Shown here one piece after another: positions 59,836 to 64,000 of a stretch of DNA of 64,000 nt (its first letter is position 1; every line of letters begins with the position of its first letter). Below the pieces are notes generated by a model. That model was not told the DNA's origin and made no database searches. It worked only from the letters and a program-made list of their open reading frames with translations. Source of the DNA: Oceanisphaera sp. IT1-181. GTDB taxonomy: Bacteria > Pseudomonadota > Gammaproteobacteria > Enterobacterales > Aeromonadaceae. Location of the stretch: the NCBI RefSeq assembly GCF_033807535.1, contig NZ_CP136856.1, positions 1,421,001-1,485,000 on the forward strand, written 5' to 3'. Made by a program: the position numbers and the translations under genes.

Positions 59836-60195
59836 CTAACTGTCGGTGCTCTGTTCATTGTCTAAACTCGTAATTAGACCGTGTAACATGGCCGAAATAT
59901 CACGAGTTTCTTGTAACCATTGCCGGCCTGATAGCTCGTTGATGTACCCAACATCTATACCTATATAAATTTGGGTGCGCAATTCGGCGCATGAGCCACG
60001 AGCTATTACCAGAAAATGGCGTTTGTCTTTATATGAGAAGCGAGACATCCCTTCCGCAATATTACTGGGTATGGAGAGTCCAGAACGGGTTATTTGGCTA
60101 TGAAAACCAAAGTCCTTCAATTCTCTTAATCCCTTATATAGCTCTGCCGATAATCGCGCAGAAAGCTTCCATACTCGTAACTTCTCAAAATTCAT
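59836..60195 (-). CDS. Four-helix-bundle protein (S23/23S IVS family)
   Basis: This 119-residue protein begins MNFEKLRVWKLSARLSAELY and continues FGFHSQITRSGLSIPSNIAE, then GMSRFSYKDKRHFLVIARGS and CAELRTQIYIGIDVGYI. This is the S23-like family first seen in intervening sequences of 23S rRNA; members form small pentameric bundles of unknown function. It lies inside the sulfate-activation cluster, between cysD and cysNC, flanked by copies of a GTACGCCGTAAGCC-type repeat (59803-59823 and about 60214-60245). GGGAG precedes the ATG, so it is expressed with the cluster. It looks like a passenger insertion. Confidence 0.88.
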   Translation of the reverse strand: MNFEKLRVWKLSARLSAELYKGLRELKDFGFHSQITRSGLSIPSNIAEGMSRFSYKDKRHFLVIARGSCAELRTQIYIGIDVGYINELSGRQWLQETRDISAMLHGLITSLDNEQSTDS

Positions 60196-60260
60196 ACTGT
60201 TCTCCCGAACTGCTTTACGTATAGCGTAAAGCGTAGGGCTTACAGCGGGTTATTTCGTGT

Positions 60261-61160
60261 TTAGAAATAACCTTCTTGTTTTTTCTTCTCCATGGACGCA
60301 GCAGAGTCGTGATCTATCATGCGGCCTTGGCGCTCTGAGGTTTTAGTCAGTAGCATTTCTTGAATAATTTCCGGCAAGGTGGTGGCTTCTGACTCCACAG
60401 CTCCCGTTAACGGATAACAGCCTAGGGTTCTAAAGCGCACATTCTTGATCATGGGCACTTCGCCTTCTTTTAACGGCATGCGCTCGTCATCAACCATGAT
60501 CAAGGTACCGTCGCGCTCTACTACCGGGCGGGGGGCCGCAAGGTACAAAGGCACAATCGGAATGTTTTCTAAATGGATGTACTGCCAGATGTCCAGCTCG
60601 GTCCAGTTTGAAATTGGGAATACGCGAATCGACTCACCTTTGTGCTTACGCGCGTTATAGAGCTTCCACAATTCAGGGCGCTGATTTTTCGGATCCCAAC
60701 GATGTTGCTCGGTACGGAATGAGAAAATACGCTCTTTAGCACGAGATTTTTCTTCATCACGGCGTGCACCACCAAAGGCGGCATCAAAACCATACTGATC
60801 TAACGCCTGCTTTAAGCCTTCGGTTTTGGTGATATCCGTATGGATAGCCGAGCCGTGGGTGAAAGGGTTAATGTCTTTCTCAATCGCTTCTGGGTTGATG
60901 TGCGTCAGCAACTCAAGGCCGAGCTTCTCTACCATTTGGTCACGAAAGGTATACATTTCGCGAAACTTCCAGCGCGTATCCACATGTAGCAAAGGAAAAG
61001 GCGGCAAAGAAGGATAAAAGGCTTTCATCGCCAAGTGCAGCATAACGGCGCTGTCTTTGCCGATGGAATACAACATTACAGGATTGTCGGCCTCAGCCAC
61101 CACTTCCCGCATAATGTGAATACTTTCGGCTTCAAGCCGTTGTAGGTGCGTTAGATTCAT
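60261..61160 (-). CDS. cysD: Sulfate adenylyltransferase subunit 2 (CysD)
   Basis: This 299-residue PP-loop ATPase catalyses adenylation of sulfate with CysN. The PP-loop is MLYSIGKDSAVMLHLAMKAF. Other marks are FGGARRDEEKSRAKERIFSF, RVFPISNWTELDIWQYIHLE and the C-terminal TSERQGRMIDHDSAASMEKK. In LLHVDTRWKFREMY an Arg replaces the usual Gly or Thr after DT. The ATG at 61160 is chosen over an upstream TTG at 61178 because the protein then begins at the conserved LTHLQRLEAESIHI. First gene of the cluster, divergent from the SLC13 permease gene. Confidence 0.96.
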   Translation of the reverse strand: MNLTHLQRLEAESIHIMREVVAEADNPVMLYSIGKDSAVMLHLAMKAFYPSLPPFPLLHVDTRWKFREMYTFRDQMVEKLGLELLTHINPEAIEKDINPFTHGSAIHTDITKTEGLKQALDQYGFDAAFGGARRDEEKSRAKERIFSFRTEQHRWDPKNQRPELWKLYNARKHKGESIRVFPISNWTELDIWQYIHLENIPIVPLYLAAPRPVVERDGTLIMVDDERMPLKEGEVPMIKNVRFRTLGCYPLTGAVESEATTLPEIIQEMLLTKTSERQGRMIDHDSAASMEKKKQEGYF

Positions 61161-61248
61161 TAGTGATTCCGCTCTCAATTATGGATTATGCTAATAACCA
61201 AATGTTATAGATGATCTATGTATCAAGTTTATTTGATATATAGGTACA

Positions 61249-63009
61249 ATGATAGCCCTGCTAAAGAGCGAGTGGTTATATATGACAGCATATTGGGTAT
61301 TAGCATCGATTGGCGTGCTGTTGGCTTTGCTGATCCAAGGTCGCGTGGCGCCTGCAGTCTTGTTTACATCGTGGGCGGTCGGTTTCGTACTGCTCGGCAT
61401 TACCGAGCAGCAAGCCTTGCTTAATAGTTTCTCGAATTCCGCACTCATGACCTTAGTGGTATTGATGCTGGTGTCTTTGGCGCTGGAGCGCTCGCCGCTG
61501 CTAGACCGACTTTCTGATGCCTTATTAAAAGGCCGCGAGTCCATGGCCAGCCTGCGCTTAATGGGTGTGACCGCTTTTATGTCGGCGTTTTTAAATAACA
61601 CCGCAGTGGTGGGCTCTTTGCTGGGCGTGATCTCTCGCCAGCGCTATATCCCTGCTTCACGCTTACTGATCCCGCTCTCTTATGCGTCTATTCTTGGCGG
61701 CATTACTACTTTGGTGGGCACCTCCACTAATTTGGTAGTGAATTCCTTTGTGATCAACGCTGGATTGCCGCCATTGGGCATGTTCCAGTTTACGTTAGTC
61801 GGACTGCCGGTGGCGCTAATTTGTATTGTTGGGTTGATGTTTAGCGCGCGTTTATTACCGAAGAACCGGGTGCTGGATCAAGAGATAGCGCAGTCTTACT
61901 TTCTAGAAGCACAGGTGATGGCAGGCTCGTCATTGATTGGCAATAGTATTGAAGATAACCAACTGCGTAACTTGGATGGCTTGTTCTTGCTGGAAATCGT
62001 GCGTCACGACCGCTTATTAAGCCCTGTCACCCCAGAAGAAGTGATTGAAGAGAATGATGTGCTGGTGTTTACCGGTGAAGTAGAAAAGGTACAAACGCTG
62101 CAGCGATTTTCCGGTCTGCAACTGTTTGGTACTCAAGCCGACCGTTTACTGGCATCAAACTTAGTGGAAGTGGTAATAAGCCATGAGTCGGAGTTGCCAA
62201 AACGGACCTTGCGGGAAGTGGACTTTAGAACCTTGTTTAATGCCGGTGTGGTGGGCATTCGTCGTGGTAAGCGCCGCTTAACCGGTCAATTGGGTCACAT
62301 ACCGCTGCGCGTGGGTGATAGCTTATTATTAGCCGTGGGCCCTGATTTTAAAGAACAGCGCAACATAGACCGTAACTTTCACATCCTCAGTGGCAGCTTA
62401 CAAAGACCTAAGCTCGCCATCCAACAAAGCTTATTGGCTTTTATTGGTTTTGGCGCTGTGATTGCATTATCAGCCTTCAATCTAGTGCCGTTACTAAATG
62501 GCCTGCTGATGCTGCTGGCGCTATTACTGGTGACTAAAGTGCTGACGCTCAGCGAGTTACGCCGGCGCTTTCCGTTTGAATTGTGGCTGATTATTGGCTC
62601 GGCGCTCACCGTGGCCAAGGCATTAGAAAGTTCAGGCGGAGCGCAATTGGTGGCCGATGCGGTGCGCAGTGTGTGCAGTGGCTATGGAGTGTACGGTGCT
62701 TTTATTGGCGTGTTTTTTATCACCCTTATTTTAACGGAAGTGGTGACCAATAATGCGGCGGCGGCCTTGGTGTTTCCTATCGGCTTATCCACCGCAACCG
62801 CCTTTGGTGCCGATCCCATGCCCTTTATTATGGCGGTGGCCTTTGGTGCCAGCGCCTGTTTTATTATTCCGATTGGTTATCAAACACACTTGATGGTGTA
62901 TTCACCTGGGCGTTACCGTATGGTAGATTACTTTAAAGTCGGCTTGCCGGTGAGCATCTTGTACTCAGCGAGTGTGCTTACGCTGGTGCCCATGGTATTC
63001 CCGTTCTAA
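61249..63009 (+). CDS. SLC13-type permease with two TrkA-C domains
   Basis: This 586-residue inner-membrane transporter carries the first transmembrane half (about 15-205, with AFLNNTAVVGSLLGV and ILGGITTLVGTSTNLVVNSF). Two cytoplasmic RCK_C/TrkA-C regulatory domains follow (about 215-385, with VTPEEVIEENDVLVFTGEVE and HIPLRVGDSLLLAVG), then the second transmembrane half (about 395-586, with ILTEVVTNNAAAALVFPIG). This is the layout of DASS/SLC13 permeases that carry sulfate or dicarboxylates. Divergent placement beside cysD favours sulfate uptake. The start may be 61249 or 61282 (MTAYW, with GAGTGG upstream). Confidence 0.85.
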   Translation: MIALLKSEWLYMTAYWVLASIGVLLALLIQGRVAPAVLFTSWAVGFVLLGITEQQALLNSFSNSALMTLVVLMLVSLALERSPLLDRLSDALLKGRESMASLRLMGVTAFMSAFLNNTAVVGSLLGVISRQRYIPASRLLIPLSYASILGGITTLVGTSTNLVVNSFVINAGLPPLGMFQFTLVGLPVALICIVGLMFSARLLPKNRVLDQEIAQSYFLEAQVMAGSSLIGNSIEDNQLRNLDGLFLLEIVRHDRLLSPVTPEEVIEENDVLVFTGEVEKVQTLQRFSGLQLFGTQADRLLASNLVEVVISHESELPKRTLREVDFRTLFNAGVVGIRRGKRRLTGQLGHIPLRVGDSLLLAVGPDFKEQRNIDRNFHILSGSLQRPKLAIQQSLLAFIGFGAVIALSAFNLVPLLNGLLMLLALLLVTKVLTLSELRRRFPFELWLIIGSALTVAKALESSGGAQLVADAVRSVCSGYGVYGAFIGVFFITLILTEVVTNNAAAALVFPIGLSTATAFGADPMPFIMAVAFGASACFIIPIGYQTHLMVYSPGRYRMVDYFKVGLPVSILYSASVLTLVPMVFPF

Positions 63010-63130
63010 TGCTTAAATGTGCCCATGAGACCGGTATTTGGTCTCATTATTTGCTGGTTGATTAATAAAGCCGCAATCAGTTTACAGGGCATTGCAATCA
63101 GGCCCAGCTTTGGTAAACTGGCTTTTCTAT

Positions 63131-63242
63131 GGTGACCCCGTTGGTCCTCTCGCATCAGAATCTTGTTTACTAGGCCAGGCCCGGAAGGGAGCAACCAAAG
63201 CAGGAACCTCCGAGTGCCGGGATGTGGCTGGCGGGCGTCACC
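63131..63242 (+). ncRNA. ffs: 4.5S (signal recognition particle) RNA
   Basis: About 112 nt. The ends GGTGAC and GTCACC pair. The conserved apical domain is intact: AGGCCAGGCCCGGAAGGGAG then CAACCAAAGCAGG, including the GGAA-type tetraloop and the asymmetric internal loop that binds Ffh. The 3-prime arm GTGCCGGGATGTGGCTGGCG matches E. coli 4.5S RNA. A T-rich tract follows at about 63253-63262 and may serve as terminator. It directly precedes the end of a Tn7-like element. Confidence 0.95.
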
Positions 63243-63273
63243 ACCCAAATTTAGTTTTTTTTGTCGCTTTCAC

Positions 63274-63330
63274 CATAAGTTGACATATCTTCAGTAATAT
63301 CTGACATAAATTGCATCATAAGCTGACATA
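63274..63330 (+). promoter_or_regulatory. Three TnsB-type binding repeats
   Basis: CATAAGTTGACATA at 63274-63287 and CATAAGCTGACATA at 63317-63330 are 13/14 identical. A shorter TCTGACATA sits between them, its TGACATA core at 63302-63308. The regular spacing is two DNA turns. TTGACA in the first repeat could also serve as a -35 box for the tns operon. Confidence 0.6.
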
Positions 63331-63372
63331 GCCTACCTTTGTAGTAACAAAACTACATCCAAGGTGGTTTTT

Positions 63373-63429
63373 ATGTATCGGCGTCGATTGAAGCACTCAC
63401 GAGTCAAAAATCTTTTTCGCTTCGCAAGC
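63373..63429 (+). pseudogene. tnsA: tnsA, 5-prime fragment cut by an IS1595-family element
   Basis: An ATG with AAGGTGG five bases upstream starts MYRRRLKHSRVKNLFRFAS, after which the frame reads only GYV and stops. The pattern R/K-x-L-x-x-S-R-V-K-N-L-F/Y-K/R-F-A-S is the N-terminus of TnsA endonucleases from Tn7-like elements of gammaproteobacteria, as I recall them; these cut the 5-prime strand during transposition. It lies about 110 bp inside the transposon end, where tnsA belongs. The break coincides with the start of the inserted IS at about 63430. The identification rests on 19 residues plus position. Confidence 0.55.
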
Positions 63430-64000
63430 GGCTATGTTTGAGTTAATCGTTGAAAGCTATACTTGAATCAGTCACCTCGTGGGAGGCAAAAAGATGAAAA
63501 GTACAGGTTTCGCCAAACTTAAACGCCAACTGACTGAACTCCAGCCTCGGCAGCGGCATGAACTGCTGATACTGCTTCAGCAACCAGACTCGTTTCCCGA
63601 GCTCATTGCTCGACTAGAAGAACTCACTGCTTCACACCCAACATGCCCTCATTGCCGCGATGATGCTCCCTATAAGTGGGGAAGCATGAATGGTAGACAG
63701 CGTTACCGCTGCCGGGCTTGCAAGAAGACATTTACCTCTCTGACCGGCACGCCACTTGCTGGGCTTCGAATGGCTGAGCGGTGGTTGGAATATGCGGAGC
63801 AGATGATGGAATCCACAACACTTCGCAAAGCCGCCAAAAAGTGTCAGATAAACTTAGGTACATCATTCAGGTGGCGACACCGCTTTCTGCAACTGGTTGA
63901 TTATACTAAGTCTTCTGAGCTGGGCGGTATCGTCGAAGCCGATGAAACGTTTATACGTGAATCCTTCAAAGGCAAGCGGGATCTCAGTAAGAGAAAACCT
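63430..64000 (+). mobile_element. IS1595-family insertion sequence, 5-prime part
   Basis: The element begins at about 63430 (GGCTATGTTTGAGTTAATCG), where tnsA similarity ends, and runs past the window edge. Its single visible gene is an IS1595-type transposase. IS1595 elements normally make 8-bp target duplications; the 8 bases before the proposed end are TCGCAAGC, and the partner copy would lie outside the window. The exact left terminus is inferred. Confidence 0.6.
63494..64000 (+). CDS. IS1595-family transposase (partial, runs off the window)
   Basis: The frame is open from an ATG at 63494 to the last base, 169 codons. It starts MKSTGFAKLKRQLTELQPRQ. A zinc ribbon follows, with Cys pairs CPHC near residue 51 and CRAC near residue 73, ending in KKTFTSLTGTPLAG. 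The first catalytic acidic residues of the ISXO2-like DDE domain are in GGIVEADETFIRESFKGKRD, the normal position. GGAGG lies eight bases before the ATG. The remainder of the catalytic domain is outside the window, so integrity cannot be judged. Confidence 0.9.
   Translation, partial: MKSTGFAKLKRQLTELQPRQRHELLILLQQPDSFPELIARLEELTASHPTCPHCRDDAPYKWGSMNGRQRYRCRACKKTFTSLTGTPLAGLRMAERWLEYAEQMMESTTLRKAAKKCQINLGTSFRWRHRFLQLVDYTKSSELGGIVEADETFIRESFKGKRDLSKRKP

Larger units (their letters stand above)
63262..64000 (+). mobile_element. Right end of a Tn7-like transposon at ffs (possible CRISPR-associated)
   Basis: Twenty bases after ffs a sequence begins TGTCGCTTTCACCATAAGTT. It carries TGACATA at 63281, 63302 and 63324, that is at 21- and 22-bp spacing, within larger units such as CATAAGTTGACATA and CATAAGCTGACATA. 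A TGT terminus and adjacent 22-bp TnsB sites are hallmarks of Tn7-family right ends. A truncated tnsA start follows. ffs is an established attachment site of type I-F3 CRISPR-associated transposons, for example in Aeromonas. The rest of the element lies right of the window, so Cas genes and guides cannot be checked here. Confidence 0.65.

Noticed and set aside
63092..63283. 63-codon frame over ffs
   Set aside because: It crosses a clear 4.5S RNA gene and the transposon end.

Overview
This window is chromosomal DNA of a marine-type gammaproteobacterium. Its protein sequences and several local gene orders (fimV-truA-accD-folC-dedD, prmB-aroC-epmC, btuCD, sixA/smrB) resemble Aeromonadales of the Oceanisphaera/Oceanimonas group. 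That placement is inferred from recognised protein families, not from a search. About 57 kb of housekeeping chromosome is bounded on each side by a mobile element, and each of these elements is itself broken by an insertion sequence.

Left edge (1-5973): the terminal operon of a genomic island. Three overlapping tyrosine-recombinase genes are read leftwards. This is the organisation of GInt-type islands (ginABC), with RIT or Tn554-like trios as alternatives. The last recombinase gene is interrupted by an ISAs1-family element (334-1521), and part of its catalytic C-terminus lies beyond the IS at 1-288. The island joins the chromosome inside a tas-like aldo/keto reductase gene, of which only the first ~49 codons remain (5973-6119).

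Middle left (6100-32800): unrelated chromosomal genes separated by repeat-rich spacers. They include a DUF5610 protein, a Tat-exported PhoX-type phosphatase, two glycine-zipper paralogues and a divergent GNAT-C39 peptidase / RimK-type ATP-grasp pair. They also include msrA-msrB, a TSUP permease, btuCD, a Trp-type DAHP synthase, small oxygenases and reductases, a prolyl-tRNA editing protein, an orphan TagO/VasI-like protein, ansA, sppA, a dienoyl-CoA reductase-like enzyme, a nitroreductase, pgpB and pdxB.

Middle right (32900-61200): fimV, truA, accD-folC, dedD, agmatine-to-putrescine genes aguBA, a Na+/H+ antiporter, a 2-Cys peroxiredoxin, modF, a ChrR-like cupin, rnt, tRNA-Ser(GGA), a USP protein, sixA, smrB, prmB-aroC-epmC, an ATP-NAD kinase-like protein with yfcL, and a sulfate-activation cluster. 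In that cluster cysD and a cysN-cysC fusion are separated by a four-helix-bundle (S23-like) gene, and a divergent SLC13/TrkA-C permease probably supplies the anion.

Right edge (63131-64000): the 4.5S RNA gene ffs is followed 20 bp later by what looks like the right end of a Tn7-like transposon. There are three TnsB-type repeats at 21-22 bp spacing and then a tnsA start with a strong ribosome binding site, cut after 19 codons by an IS1595-family element that runs off the window. ffs is a known attachment site of type I-F3 CRISPR-associated Tn7-like transposons, so a CAST may lie just outside. This is the most interesting lead in the window.

Between genes there are several families of short dispersed palindromic or MITE-like repeats; they fill most of the long gene-free gaps.
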